Source of the DNA: Bedellia somnulentella
Taxonomy: Eukaryota; Arthropoda; Insecta; Lepidoptera; Bedelliidae
Reading direction: 5' to 3'
Length of the DNA: 64,000 nt
Assembly: GCA_963576735.1 (NCBI GenBank)
Contig: OY755189.1
Coordinates: 1,922,001 to 1,986,000, forward strand
Within the stretch, counting starts at the first letter, position 1, and the number at the start of each line of letters is the position of its first letter. A program made the translations under genes and the position numbers. The notes beneath the pieces were generated by a model, which was given only the letters and a program-made list of their open reading frames with translations, ran no database searches and was not told the origin of the DNA. Below, piece by piece: positions 34,787 to 46,495 of this stretch.

Positions 34787-37700
34787 CTATTTATTTCCTT
34801 TCTCCTCAGTTTTAAATTCAACAGTCGGCGATATTTTATCTTCATCCCTAGATTCAGGCGTTTCTTTACCCTTTTCGTCTTTAGTTTTGGCGGCGGCTTT
34901 AATAAAGAATAGATCAAGAGTATTGTTATAAACTATTTTAGATAACTCGTCTATTGACTGCTGCTTTATAGCGGAAAGGATTTCCAATACTTGTCTGAAA
35001 TAAAGGAAAAAAATACATCCTATTATTAATATTATAAATGTGAAAGTTTAGATGTTTGGAAGTTTCTGTGTTTGAGGCAAAAAGGCTCCTCAAGTACATA
35101 ATGTATATGAATAAAATTTGGCAGAATGCTAGATAATGACCCAAATTATAACATAGGATACTTTTTACCCCATAAACAATTGCCCAAAAAATATTCACGC
35201 CTGATTGAACTAAGAATACCAGAAAAAACGCCTTAAGCTTTGTCTCATAAGCAAATTTGACCGTACAAAGTCTGTCGGGTCAGCTAGTTATACATAAAGA
35301 AAGAACGAAACGTTTATTCACTATTGTAGAAACAAGAAAAACAATTCTTACATAAATTACATCACAATACATTAGTACAACGCAACAGTATAAAATACAA
35401 AATAACAGTACTTACGCGAAACAGTACTGACTCAGCATTTTCTGTGAGCCTTCGACTTACTTAACTTACATATACTCACGACCATTATTCCCATTGGATT
35501 AGGTAGTGCATTTTAAATGCACATAAATAGGGCTATCAATGCTAACTACAAAGGGGTAGCCAGAGCTTCAGAATGAGAAATTTCTGATCCACATTTTGAT
35601 GTAAGGTAAAGAAAAGAGAATAAAATAAAGGATTGTTTTGATGCGTCGCCAGCCAAATCGCCTAAAAATCCCAAATCCATAGTAAAATCATCACATACTA
35701 TAGGAATATATAATAATAATCGAGATTTACCAACGAATATTTTAAATCACTTACGTGATATGTTAGTCAGCCCGTGACCACGGCAGTAGGTGTGCCGAAA
35801 CGTCGGGCAAACATCACGCAAGTGATTTAAAATATTCGTTGGTAAATCCCAATTATTATTATATATAATGTCTACAAATCGCAAGAGTTTAAAAAGTGTA
35901 ATATACTATGCGAAGTAACAGAACTTACACAATATTAACCGGCTCATTTCGTCCCTTTACAAGCTCGTTCTTCTTAACATCATACTTTTCCTTCTTCACT
36001 GTTGGAAACTTGGTCTTTACGTACTGGTGTCCAGGGTGGGTCTGCTTCACCTCGCACCACGGAGCATCGGTCTCTACCATCAGGTTTTGGAGTGGGATGT
36101 GTTCCGCTATTGTTTTAAGACTTTCCTCTGTTCTTAAAGAACTGAAAAAAAATGTTTTTAGTTCTCATCTGATTTCTGAGAAGTTTTCATGACACGGAAA
36201 AAGTGTCAATCTATCTTTCTTAAGGCTAATGGACTTAGATTTTATATGTTCCCGGATATATTATAATTATGTTAAGGAACACGTGATAGCTCAGTGAGTA
36301 GAACACCGCTTATCGTGCAGTCGACTAGTGTTCTAATCCCGGATCGGGCCTTCACCAATTTGTCTTTTCTAAAGACATATGTGTGGTTAATTTATCATGG
36401 TTGTTAACGGTGAGTACACTGTCCCAGTAAAACGTGTGTACTCTGACCACCAAGAGACAATGTTACGTGATGTTCAGAATTATTAGTACCTCTGCCAACC
36501 CCTTCGGGGATATTCGGCGTGAAGGTTTGAGTTTGATATTATACATCCGAAAAAGGGGAAGACAGAGCTTCGAAACTAGAAATTCATCAGCCTCTTTTGG
36601 AAGTTAAGTCGGGAAGAGATTGTGTAATCAAGGATGGTTGGTAACGGGTCTTCAGACACATTTATCATTTATGAAAATCGCAGTCCATCCCTATTAATTT
36701 GTTTGACTTTAGTATTCTGACGAACCTCATGGACTACCAGAAGTTATGACTGGAAGAAGATGGTAGGACTTACCAGAAAAATATGCTAAAAATGGATAGG
36801 CAAAAGACCTTTATTTAGAACATAATGAATTTAACATACATACATACATATACTCACGCCATTAATTCCCATTGGGGTAGGCAGAGACTATCGATCGCCA
36901 CTTCGTACGATCCTGACAAACCTCTCTAGCTTCGTTTACATCCATCAATCTTTTCATACATGCTCTTTTATTCTTCATACTTCGGACGCCAGCCTTTTTG
37001 AGCACACTCTCAATTTGGTCCAAGTGTGTTCTACGTGGTCGTCCTCTACTAACATTACCATCCACACTAGCTCTATAGATCCCTTTTGCCAATTTTCTAT
37101 CATCCATCCTCTCTATGTGCCCAAACCATCTCAACATTCCTTTTTCTATCTTTCTTACAATATCATCTTTCACACCACACTTTTCACGAATAACGCTATT
37201 TCTCACTCGGTCACACAATCTAACATTACAAATTTTTCTGAGGGACCTCATCTCTACTGCATTCACTCTGCTCTCATGCTTCTTCTGCCACACCCAACAT
37301 TCGCTTCCATACATAAGCGTAGGAACAAGAACAGCATCATGCACAGCCATTCGGGCCTTTTCAGACACCGATTGACTGATCATTAGGCTATTCATTGCTC
37401 CATTTACCGCATTACCCTTTTTCACTCTTCTTTCAATGTCTTCATCACATTTTCCATCCCTTGTAAACAAACTTCCCAGATATACAAACTCCTTCACCTG
37501 TTCCACATCCTTACCATCAATCGCAATCACGCATTCTGTCACATCTTCCTGTCTCTCAAAAACCATCGTTTTGGTCTTATCCACATTCACCCTCATTCCC
37601 TTTCTTACAAAAGACTCACATGCAATATTAATCATCTCTTGCAACTCTTCTGCCGATGATGCAAGTAGCACTTGATCGTCAGCATACAAGAGGTATTTAA

Positions 37701-40700
37701 TGATGAATCCACCCATCCTTAGTCCATAATCACTTTCACGCAACTCTGTCAAACAGTCATCCATGAACAAATTGAAGAGCCACGGAGAAGCTACACATCC
37801 CTGTCGGACACCCCTAGAGATTCCGAACCAGTCAGTGTTTTCCCCGTTTACTCTTACACATGCACTAGAATCCTCACAGAGTGATACCAATGCACGTATA
37901 AGTTGACTCCCCAAACCGAACTTGGATAACACCTCCCATAAACACTTTCTTACCACCCTATCATACGCCTTCTCTAAATCAATGAAGGAGCAATACACCT
38001 TTTGGTTCTTAGCTAAGAACTTTTCAGTGATGCTCCTTAGAGAGAAGATTTGATCCATACATCCTATTTAGGGCATGGATTCCGGAATTCCGAAATTTCG
38101 TAACTCCGGAATTTCGGATGATTTTTTACAATATTATAATTCCGGAACTGAACTCAATATCGCAATCCGATATTCAAATAATTATTTGTAAGATAAGGTA
38201 CCACAAAAATAAAATTTGCATAATTGTAGTATAAATTTTGTACTCTCTTGCGAAATTAACCGTACCTACTTTATATTTCTTTCTAGTTTAATTTGATTTA
38301 AAGTTCAGCCATACCTCTTTTCCATACAAACATAGAACAGTGCTAACTCTCTGAGGTATAGATGGAGCTTTAAAATTCAAATAAGTATAACATAATTTAA
38401 TGAATATCTAGGTTTCCATTGGAAAACATTTGCTGTTTAATTTATTACTTATAAGCTGCAAAAATGTCCCTGATTCTCAAAATAATTTTAGACGTTAAAT
38501 TATGACTGACAAGAACGTTCCAATGTGAACACAAATAAATAAGTGCAGATTTCAATAACAGAAACAACAATACATTCATATGAATACTTTTTCTCAACCA
38601 CTATTTGCGCAAAACCATTTTTGTATGGAGAAACCACTTTGTCAACGGAGTTTGCCCTCTCGGCTAGCGTCACCTTAAAGTTTTTCATGAGCTGAGACAG
38701 AAGAGGAGAACTTGTTCATTATGAGTTGTTGAATCTTATATTCAACATAATTTTATTAGATAGTTATTTAGTAAGCTTCATTGCAATGGCTAATAGCTAA
38801 CACTCGTTGATTTTGCTACAATTTATATTACTAATAAATAAAGGAAAGAAACGGGTATACGCCCCCCCAGAGGTAGGGAACACAAACACTTCTTAAAAGT
38901 GTAAAAGAAACAAAGGATAGAAGCCATTGACACGGTAGCTCAATTGGCAGAGCAACGGGGGCATATACCCGAGGTCGCGGGTCCGATTCCCGCCTGTGTC
39001 GAAATCCTTTATTTATTACTAATAATCCCATGAGGTTTTCTTCATGAAAAACATTTAAACAATTTATATTAATGATTGAAAAGTTGTATATTTTTGTTTT
39101 TTCTTAGTAAATATTCTTAGAAAAACTAGTATTTTTTATTTATAAATTTTTATAATAAGGATTTCTTTGACAAAACATTTTAATGCCTCTTTATTAATTT
39201 TTATAATTTACTATACTTTTTTCTAATTCCGGAACCAGTTCCGGAATTCCGGAATCAAACCAGTAGTATCGTAACTCAGTTCCGGTATCGAAAATCATCC
39301 GATATTACATGCCCTAATCCTATTCCTTTCCTAAATCCCGCTTGCACATCCCATATTTTCTCATCAGTTTCATTCATCACTCTTTCAATCAGTACCTTAG
39401 CATACAATTTACCAACAATGCTGAGTAAGCTGATGCCGCGCGCGGTAGTTTTTAGCCTCTTGGTGTGACCCCTTTCCTTTATATAGAGGCACAATCACCG
39501 CCTTGCACCAGTCTCGAGGAACTTTGCCACTCGACCAGCATTTTTGGAAAAGGAAGTACAACCAAGAAGCCACCAACCCTTTACCAGCCCTCAGCATTTC
39601 GATAGTAATCCTATCATACCCTGCAATGAATTTAAAAAAAGATTATATCTCACCCTTGTTGGCAAATTAAGAATGACGAGATTTTTTCATATATTTTGCC
39701 ATACGTTTTATATTAAAGTAGTTCTTTAGCACTCACCATCCATTTATACCAATAAAAAGTCCCAAATCCAATATCATCTTCGCGTCTTCTGGAGTGCCAT
39801 CGAATGAGTGAACCACTCCCCCGACAAATGACTCTTGATTTCTCTTTAGAATTTCCACCTGGTATACAAAATTATTTTTGTTAACAAAGATTCGATTTTC
39901 TTAAAATATTGGTGTCAAAGGATTGGTGATCCTATTAATATTATAAATGTGAAAGTTTAGATGTTTGAGGTGAAAAGGCCTCTCAATTACCGAATGTATA
40001 AGAATGAAATTTAGCAGAATGCTAGATAATTACCCCAATTATGACTTAAAATACTTTTTATCCCGTAAAAATTTGACCAATAAAATATTCATGCCTAATT
40101 GAACTCAGAGTCCCGGAAAAAACGCCTTAAGTTTGGCATAAGCAAATTTACAGTACGAAGTTTGTCGGGTAAGCTAGTATAATATATAAACACCGTTTTT
40201 CTTTACATTTATCACATTTTTAAGTTAATCCAGTAGAGATGAGATCTCTCAGGAAAAAAAATAACTGTTAGTTTAGAAACAGCGTAATTCGTGAAAGGTG
40301 CGGTGTACAATTTTGTGAAAAATTATGTTTGGGCACATAGAGAGGATAGATGATAGTTAATTTGGGTAAAGAAATGTATAAAGCCAATTAAGCTCAATGT
40401 GAAAGGTGATGTTAGTAGAGTAAATAGAGAATATAGTCCATAAGGCAGGCGTTTAAAATATAAAGATTGATGAATGTGAACGAATCTAGAGAGGTTGGCT
40501 AGGATCGTACAAAGATAGTCGATGGCGATCGATAGTGTCTGCCTTCCCCAATGGGTAAATGGCGTGAGTATATAAATAGAGATACACTCACGCCATGTAA
40601 TGTCGGCTTAGAATAGCACTACCCCATTTCCTCCGGTGGGTGTTCGTAAGAGGCGACTAACGGTATAGGGGCTTTTAAGGGATTTTTGCGTGATGCTGTT

Positions 40701-43326
40701 GGAGATCCATCACCTTTATTTTACCATCTCTTCCCCATGCAACTTTCATAAGTGGCTTAGGAATTTCTAATTCCTTAACTCTGGCTACCCCATCTAGGGA
40801 TTTATAGCTTTGAATGTATGTATGCCAATTGTGCCTCACTGTAAACTGTTTGGTCATATTATTATTTTTGTAAATTTGTGTTTGATGTGCAATAATGAGT
40901 TATTCTATTCTATGTAAATAAACAAATAATAAAAGAACAGTCTCCAAAATATTTAAAAAAAGGTTCTGTGTAAAAATTTGATATTCTTTGTAGACAGACT
41001 AAAATTTTGATGTTGGTGAACTTACAAGACGTATACCAAAAGTGTGCTCTGTTGTTATTAATAACTTGAACTATTCTTTGTATTGTGAAATAACTTGTTA
41101 TTTAATTTAAGTTTTGAGAAAGATCATGCTAATTTAATACTGTAAATGTATTTAATTTTATTAATTTATCAGAAATAATAATGTACTAAAAATTTGCATG
41201 CCTTGCAGATCAAGGTAATGTTGAATTTTTGTTTCAAAATTAAATGTAAAGTAATGATTTATTATTAATAGGTTCTAACTACCACTCCTACGAATCCTTA
41301 CTAATATTATAAATGGGAAAGTGAGTTTGTTTGTTTGTTTATTTGTTCCGCTTTCACGCCGTAACAACTCAACAGATTGCTTTGAAATTTAGCAATCGTA
41401 TAGTTAAAAGTTTGGATTAAATAATAGGGTACTTTTTATCCCGGAAAAAAATGATGTTACCGAGGGAAATCGTAGGAATGAGAAGTTTTCTTATAGTTGT
41501 ACTTCATACCGCTATATAACCGAGTTTCACGCGGGCGAAGCAGTGGGCGGAAAGCTAGTATAGCCATAATTTAAAACTACATACCTACATACATATACTC
41601 ACAATCATAAATCCCAAAAAGGGTTAGTTAGAGCTTCAGAGCTAAAAACTCCTCAGCCACATTGGGAAGTTGATAGGGGAGAAGATGGTAGAAATAAAGT
41701 AATATTGGTGATGGGTCTCCAACAGCATCGCCCAAAACCTACTAAAAAAAGCTCCATACCCTTAGTCGCCCCTCGCCCCTTACAACACCCGTGGGTAGAA
41801 AGGGGTAGTGACATTCTTAGTTGACACAACACGGCAATTTAAAACTAGTGGGCAAATATTTGGTAATACTTACAAGATCAGTACAAGCTGTCTGACAATG
41901 TAAAAATAAGGGTAGATTAAATTCCTTACTCAAAGATATTTGATATTCAAAGTATCTGGAATGAAATGTATTTATGTATAAACAAAACAAAAAAACAAAC
42001 TTTGCACATAAAAATAAGGCTTAACTTCACACAGTAAGCAGAAAACAGGTTATGAAAGAAATCTTTTTCATTTTGTTTCAGGCTTGTTTTGATGAGGCTT
42101 TTATTGTTAGACAGATGATGTAGTAAGGAGTAACTGAAGCTATTTTTAACATACATACATAAAGAACATATACTCACGGTTATAAATGCCTAGAAGGGGT
42201 AGCCAGAGCTAAGGAATTAGAAATTCCTCAGCCACTTTTGGAAAGTTGAGTGGGGAAAAGATAATGAAATAAAGGTTGTTGGTGATGGGTCTCCAACCGC
42301 ATCGCCCAAAAATCCCTTAAAAGCCCCAATACCGTTAGTGGCCTCTTATGTACACCCACCGGAAGAAATGGAGTAGTGCTATTCTAAGCCAAAACTACAC
42401 AGCTATTTTAAACACTCTTGAAACCTTTGAAAGCTGGGACGGTCCACTAGTTTGAGCTGATCCTTCCCTGCAAGATGCTCTTTGACTAGATATATTACCA
42501 CCAAAACTACTTAATTAAAGTCCTTTTTCAAATAATACACAGTAAAACTAAGCTCACTAAAATAACAATACCTACTTTTTCTGCACCTCAGTTTGGCAAA
42601 ACTTGAGTCTATCATAATCAAGTCCACATTCTCCAATAGCAACCACCTTTTTGGGGTTCTGCTTAATAAGGGTCCTCAGGCCATCCATGTAGGTCTCAGG
42701 GTCCTTTATAAACTCATTACATCTGGTCGGATGGCATCCAACTGTTGCATATAATCTAGCTGCAATATTTAAGTCATGTACATCATCACAGCTTAAATAT
42801 GTATCCACTAAAAGGCTGAGGCTTACCCTTAAATGGGTGTTTAGGTGCCAGTTCACTGTGGGTTGATAGGCTAATGACTGAAAGTTTCTTCTGAGGCAAC
42901 CTAATTTTCTTACAATAAGGTGATTCTTGGTGGTGATTTTTGACAAATTTACGCAGAGAGTAATTTTACAGGCACCCTAAAGAACTCTATCTAGAAGAAG
43001 CTAATCTCAATAGGAATTATGATTCAGTACTTACAGTCAGTGGAAGCCAGTGCAATAGCTTTTTGACTATCCGTCAAACTTGTACCTGTAATTATGATTT
43101 TGTCCAAGCCACCCACCCAAGACCGTGACAAAACATTTTTCAAATCAGGTTCATGCTTTTTAGATCCATTATAAATCCCCTGATACATATCATCGGTTAA
43201 ATTGGCTCCTATGTCTGGGAAATAAATATGTTGGCTACATTTAGGTTCTAAAAGAATTGTAACAAAACGGTATATTTAGTGGGTGTATTTACCAATGTAT
43301 TTTCTAAGAGGAATCATTCTTCTCAT
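34787..43326 (-). CDS. TATDN1: TatD family deoxyribonuclease, TATDN1-like (complete, 7 exons)
   Basis: Exons in coding order: 43326-43293, 43214-43035, 42759-42576, 41955-41874, 39858-39737, 36141-35929, 34994-34787; 1023 nt, 340 aa, all phases consistent. Predicted metal-dependent DNase with an amidohydrolase-type barrel. Family marks: [10 protein letters not shown] (residues 10-19), TVGCHPTRC (77-85), IGECGLDYD (E115 metal ligand), FLHC (H152), VVHSFDG (H177) and VETDAPW (D226). These match the E. coli TatD ligand set E/H/H/D. The first exon has only 11 codons plus one base ([11 protein letters not shown]). Odd: the usual HCR after the first ligand His is HCQ here (Q154). The last exon continues past the family end (YNNTLDLFF) into about 38 charged Lys/Glu residues, so the protein is longer than human TATDN1 (297 aa). 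Intron 5 holds a nested transposon stack. Confidence 0.93.
35016..35293 (+). repeat. Helitron-like element copy
   Basis: ATCCTATTATTAATATTATA to GGGTCAGCTAGTTA; same family. Begins about 22 bp upstream (gene sense) of the last TATDN1 exon acceptor. Confidence 0.7.
35545..35690 (-). repeat. SINE A copy, old
   Basis: AAAGGGGTAGCCAGAGCTTCAG then GATGCGTCGCCAG-AATCGCC (pieces), no tail; last TATDN1 intron. Confidence 0.5.
35708..35863. repeat. Snap-back element with hammerhead-like core
   Basis: Inverted arms of about 45 bp (near 35708-35755 and 35815-35863, with ATTTACCAACGAATATTTTA) enclose a core with GGCAGTAGGTGTGCC then GAAACGTCGGGC. The GAAAC-GTC order after a stem-loop recalls Penelope-type hammerheads. 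In the last TATDN1 intron. Confidence 0.45.
36276..36540 (+). repeat. SINE B copy with tRNA-like head
   Basis: Head has A-box-like GATAGCTCAGTGAGTAGAAC and B-box-like GTGTTCTAATCCC, followed by CACCAATTTGTCTTTTCTAA and a body with an internal deletion. TATDN1 intron 5. Confidence 0.75.
36546..36645 (-). repeat. SINE A piece, old
   Basis: Diverged complement of the SINE A 3' half; TATDN1 intron 5. Confidence 0.45.
36862..38058 (-). CDS. RTE reverse transcriptase, C-terminal part
   Basis: 398 open codons. Motifs: [47 protein letters not shown] (catalytic Asp pair), [33 protein letters not shown] and [18 protein letters not shown], all characteristic of RTE-group LINEs. The reading frame continues upstream on the other side of the hAT insertion (39597-39320, with [20 protein letters not shown] and DVQAGFRKG), with small lesions there. 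The nominal Met start is internal to the original protein. Close to intact, so the insertion is fairly young. Confidence 0.8.
   Translation of the reverse strand: MDQIFSLRSITEKFLAKNQKVYCSFIDLEKAYDRVVRKCLWEVLSKFGLGSQLIRALVSLCEDSSACVRVNGENTDWFGISRGVRQGCVASPWLFNLFMDDCLTELRESDYGLRMGGFIIKYLLYADDQVLLASSAEELQEMINIACESFVRKGMRVNVDKTKTMVFERQEDVTECVIAIDGKDVEQVKEFVYLGSLFTRDGKCDEDIERRVKKGNAVNGAMNSLMISQSVSEKARMAVHDAVLVPTLMYGSECWVWQKKHESRVNAVEMRSLRKICNVRLCDRVRNSVIREKCGVKDDIVRKIEKGMLRWFGHIERMDDRKLAKGIYRASVDGNVSRGRPRRTHLDQIESVLKKAGVRSMKNKRACMKRLMDVNEAREVCQDRTKWRSIVSAYPNGN
38069..39316. mobile_element. hAT-like non-autonomous transposon
   Basis: 1248 bp, starts TAGGGCATG and ends CATGCCCTA, with an 8-bp duplication ATCCTATT (38061-38068, 39317-39324): the hAT signature. 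Both subterminal zones are rich in TTCCGGAAT-like palindromes (38080-38160 and 39225-39300), possible transposase binding sites. No transposase frame. It splits the RTE reverse-transcriptase frame and itself carries a tRNA-derived SINE at 38831-39058. Confidence 0.85.
38831..39058 (+). repeat. SINE D copy with inverted 5' tail, inside hAT
   Basis: Flanked by the 13-bp duplication ACAATTTATATTA (38818-38830, 39059-39071). It begins CTAATAAATAAAGGAAAGAA and CGGGTATACGCC, which are complementary to its own 3' part, then body, tRNA-like unit (38928-39000) and tail. Confidence 0.87.
39928..40186 (+). repeat. Helitron-like element copy
   Basis: GATCCTATTAATATTATAAA to GTCGGGTAAGCTAGTA. TATDN1 intron 4. 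Confidence 0.7.
40240..40590 (+). repeat. RTE 3' end fragment, diverged
   Basis: GGGCACATAGAGAGGATAG to GGCGTGAGTATATAAATA; frame destroyed. TATDN1 intron 4. Confidence 0.7.
40590..40825 (+). repeat. SINE A copy
   Basis: Near full length; tail GAATGTATGTATG. TATDN1 intron 4, directly after an RTE fragment. Confidence 0.8.
41295..41566 (+). repeat. Helitron-like element copy, other subfamily
   Basis: ATCCTTACTAATATTATAAA to GGCGGAAAGCTAGT with GCGGGCGAAGC before the end, the commonest lepidopteran version. TATDN1 intron 4. Confidence 0.75.
41590..41836 (-). repeat. SINE A copy, 11-bp target duplication
   Basis: Flanked by ATTTAAAACTA (41579-41589, 41837-41847); ends about 40 bp from TATDN1 exon 4. 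Confidence 0.85.
42150..42410 (-). repeat. SINE A copy
   Basis: Full length; near-identical flanks AGCTATTTTTAA / AGCTATTTTAAA. TATDN1 intron 3. Confidence 0.85.
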
Positions 43327-43719
43327 GTGTGGTAAATAAATGGAATTGTATACTTAAATCAGGAGGGTACACTTTTATGAAAAGTTTGAGGTTATGTTTA
43401 TTTATTTTGATGTTTTTTTTTGGTCTTCGTACATTATTGGACAGTCAAAGGCATAAACCATACAGTCTAGTCGCACTAAAAGTCTATGTACATGTACAGC
43501 ATGACTACTCCATCCAACATAAAAGAGGTGCGTTCGTGAACACAATTGACCAACCAGGGTGATGGAGCTGGTGTCTACTTATTGTTATTGGATAAGCAAC
43601 TCGCTTTTCATCTTTCTTTCGCTCCGAACCTAATTCAGTTAGTTTGGGATAACTAGATAAAGACTAAATCCACATGAATAGGCCACCGTGCCTGGCTTTG
43701 AAAAAATACAAGAAATACA

Positions 43720-43858
43720 GCTGTGTATTGTCGGCTCAGAATAGCACTAACACAATTCTTACCGCGGGTGTCGCAAGAGGCAACTAGGGTTTTAAACAAA
43801 CTCATTTTTTTAAAGTCGTTGAAGAACTTCGAATCTGGTTTCAATATAGCCGTGATTC
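43720..43858 (+). repeat. SINE A copy, decayed
   Basis: Head and core (GGGTGTCGCAAGAGGCAACT) recognisable; middle deleted. Directly abuts the mariner. Confidence 0.65.
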
Positions 43859-43894
43859 ATAGATACGAGGGGAATGCCAAAAGAAACTAGATAC

Positions 43895-44931
43895 TCAAAA
43901 ATTATAAAATTTATTTTTTATTACATGTATCGATCTTTTCAAAGTATTCACCCTGAGCACGTATACACTTTTCCATACGTCTGAACCAATTGGAAAATAC
44001 CTGTGACCACTCTTCTTTAGATACCTCAGAAATCTCGAAATTGTAGGCAACCAGCGCATCTCCTTGCTTTCAAATTTCTTCCCCTTTAGTTTTTCTTTGA
44101 TTTTTGGAAACAAGTAAACAAGTAAAAATCACAAGGCGCTAGGTCAGGGGAATATGGCGGGTGAGGAAGAATTGACACATTTTTCGAGTTGAAAAAGTCT
44201 AGTGTTCTGGCAGACGTGTGCAGCGCCGCATTGTCGTGGTGCCAGAGAAGGTGCCGGATTCCTGACTTCGGTCGCTTGACACACCAAGCTGATATTACTG
44301 TTGGAGCACAAACTGTCACATACCATTCGGAGTTTACCGTTTTGCAGAAAAACGAGAAGAGCATTTGTTTCTGTGTGCTTCGTGCACGGCGACATTTCGT
44401 TGGAGTTGGCTCGTCTTAAAAGCACCATACAGTCGACTGTCGCTTTGATTCGGGATCATAGTTATATAACCATGTTTCGTCACCAGTCAGTATATCATAT
44501 ACGTTTTTCTTCTCGCCTCCGTTGAATTTATCTATCATGATTAGGTACCAATCCACCTGACGGTCTTTCTGCTCATCGGTAAGTTTGTGCGGCATCCATC
44601 TCGTCCAATTCCTTGTTCTCGCTCTAGCTCTACATTACAGCGAAAACCGACGAATTACATATTATGTAATTCGTCGGTTTTCGCGAATAAGTTTTTCGAC
44701 TGCACGAACGTTTCCTTGCATGACCGCGGTTAGCGGCCGTCCTGTCTTCGCTTCATCTTCAAGACATCCCCGTCCTCTTTTAAATTCAGCAAACCAATTG
44801 AATTCTGTTACTCGGGAACAAACAGACTCACCAAAAGTAGGAGCCAAAAGTTCAAAATATTCTTGAGGCTTTAAACCTTTTTTAAAGTCATAATAAATCA
44901 TAGCGCGAAAATCACGTCGACTGAGCTCCAT
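43895..44931 (-). pseudogene. Mariner transposase relic (DD34D)
   Basis: N-terminal block from 44931 (MELSRRDFRAMIYYDFKKGL through GRPLTAV) resembles the mariner helix-turn-helix region. The middle contains the first catalytic block TGDETWLYNYDP (near 44450). A later block has WHHDNA and HPPYSPDLAPCDFYLF, holding the second and third catalytic Asp. The frame is broken by several shifts and by a 45-bp perfect palindrome at 44640-44684, which repeats the ENRRIT coding stretch in inverted form. Confidence 0.8.
44640..44684. repeat. Perfect 22-bp-arm palindrome in mariner relic
   Basis: GCGAAAACCGACGAATTACA plus two bases, one central T, then the exact complement. Ordinary mariners have no such palindrome here. 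It duplicates and inverts a transposase segment, as from a hairpin-templated repair event or an assembly-scale inversion. Confidence 0.9.
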
Positions 44932-45118
44932 AGTTGCAAATGAATTCCCGCCAGATTCTCAGAAAAATGATGCTCATTCAAATAAAAAATAAATAAAAGA
45001 AGTGTGTTCTATATTCAAATAATGTCAATAAAAAACCAGCCTATAAGATGGTGTATAGCTTGCCAGTGTCAATTAAATGAGAAAAGAGTATCTTACTTCT
45101 TTTGGCATGCCCCTCGTA

Positions 45119-45763
45119 ATAATATTTCCGTGATTATTAATTTATTTAGTGATTGTGGCTGTGAGTGATTACTTATTTAATAGATGGTTCATATTTTAAT
45201 TCAGTAAACAAAAAAGCTTAATACATATTTCTTGAAGCTGTACAACTAGCAATACTCAATTTAATATTATTTTGCAACATAGTGCCAAAACATACTAAAA
45301 ATATTTGCGTTATCAGAACAACCCAAAAAAAAGTTGAATGACAAAGAAAATGAAGTAAAATAAATAATTTTTAATGGTGGGATTCCAACTACATTGGCCA
45401 ACAATCACTTAAAAGTTTCTTATTCTAAGTCGCCTAGTAAGAAACCCACGGAAAAAGATTGAAAGTGCTATTGTGTAAATATTACGAAATAAAAAGAAAG
45501 AAGCATTATTTTCATTGATTGAACATTTATTTAAAATTTAGAACAAATAATAGATAACATAAAAAAAAAACTTAGGAATATTATCAGAGATTAGAGGTAA
45601 TAAGTTTGGATGAATATATAATTTACAGAAAAGAATATGCAAATGTGAAAAATGGAATTATTTAAATAGCAATACTAAAACAAAAATGATATTGTAATAA
45701 GAATTTATATATCATGTGATTGTCAATTTGGCAAATAAAAGTTCCAATTTTTTTTTCTCATAG
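45119..45763. other. Intergenic between mariner and P-like element
   Basis: AT-rich; a possible very old SINE A piece at 45370-45480. No gene seen. Confidence 0.4.
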
Positions 45764-46349
45764 TACTCAATCAGCGAACTATTAAACTATAGAAATGTAA
45801 CTTCGGTACTAAACATCGCTAGAAAACGGCTCAGCGATCACGCACACATACCAGACACATCACGATACAAGATCACGCACACATACAGCTATCTGCCGCC
45901 TGTCTAGCCCGCTGATTGGTTGACCATTTTATTACTGCCCCACTGTGTCATTTGACTTTCGTTTGGTACCATAGAGTAACAATATTCGGTACGATTACTG
46001 GATGGTCTCATGCATGATGCAACATGTTTAAATTGTGGCCCGTATTAAAGTGTGAATTACTTTGTATGAAATAAAACTAAAGAATTACTGTTAATTTTTA
46101 TTTATAAAAGGAATATAATATTTAATAAAAATATATATTTACATCTAGGTCCATTTCCTGCAGTGGATATGAACAAAACTAAACAATAATTACATAGTAT
46201 AAAACAAAGTTGTGTGTCTTTTTGTGAGCTTACTGTTCCTAAAATACGTAACGATTTTTTTTTTACAATTGATTGTGCAGATGCGGTCTAAGATGGAGCA
46301 TGTCTGTCTAGAAGTAGTCTATTCACTCTGGCCTTAAAGACGTCCAGAT

Positions 46350-46495
46350 TAACTTAACGCTTTTTTTCTATGGAATTTGACGATCGTAAGCTGCGCTTTT
46401 AGTTTCTAAAAATAAACCCTGATTTCACTAACCGAAACCTAGCTTAAGCGCAGCTTGCGAACGTCAAACTCCATAGAAAGAGAGCGTTAAGTTAC
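46350..46495. repeat. Snap-back MITE inside the P-like element
   Basis: Inverted arms of about 48 bp (TTAACGCT then TATGGAATTTGACG, and the complement ending AGCGTTAAGTTA). It supplies the stop codon of the THAP frame. Loop about 40 nt; non-coding. Confidence 0.7.

Larger units (their letters stand above)
36835..39624 (-). mobile_element. RTE-type LINE, 5' truncated, in TATDN1 intron 5
   Basis: Target duplication AATGAATTTAA on both sides (36824-36834, 39625-39635). The 3' end (left) is the CATACATACATA tail followed by CTCACGCC. Without the inserted hAT (38069-39316 plus its 8-bp duplication) the copy is about 1.53 kb and covers part of the reverse transcriptase to the 3' end. Fragments of the same family recur throughout the window, making this the local reference copy. 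Confidence 0.85.
43866..45116 (-). mobile_element. Mariner-type transposon, inactive
   Basis: Terminal repeats CGAGGGGAATGCCAAAAGAA (left) and complementary TTCTTTTGGCATGCCCCTCG (right), flanked by TA (43864-43865, 45117-45118). 1251 bp, normal for mariner. Transposase remnants lie on the minus strand. Inserted about 540 bp upstream of the TATDN1 start. Confidence 0.85.
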
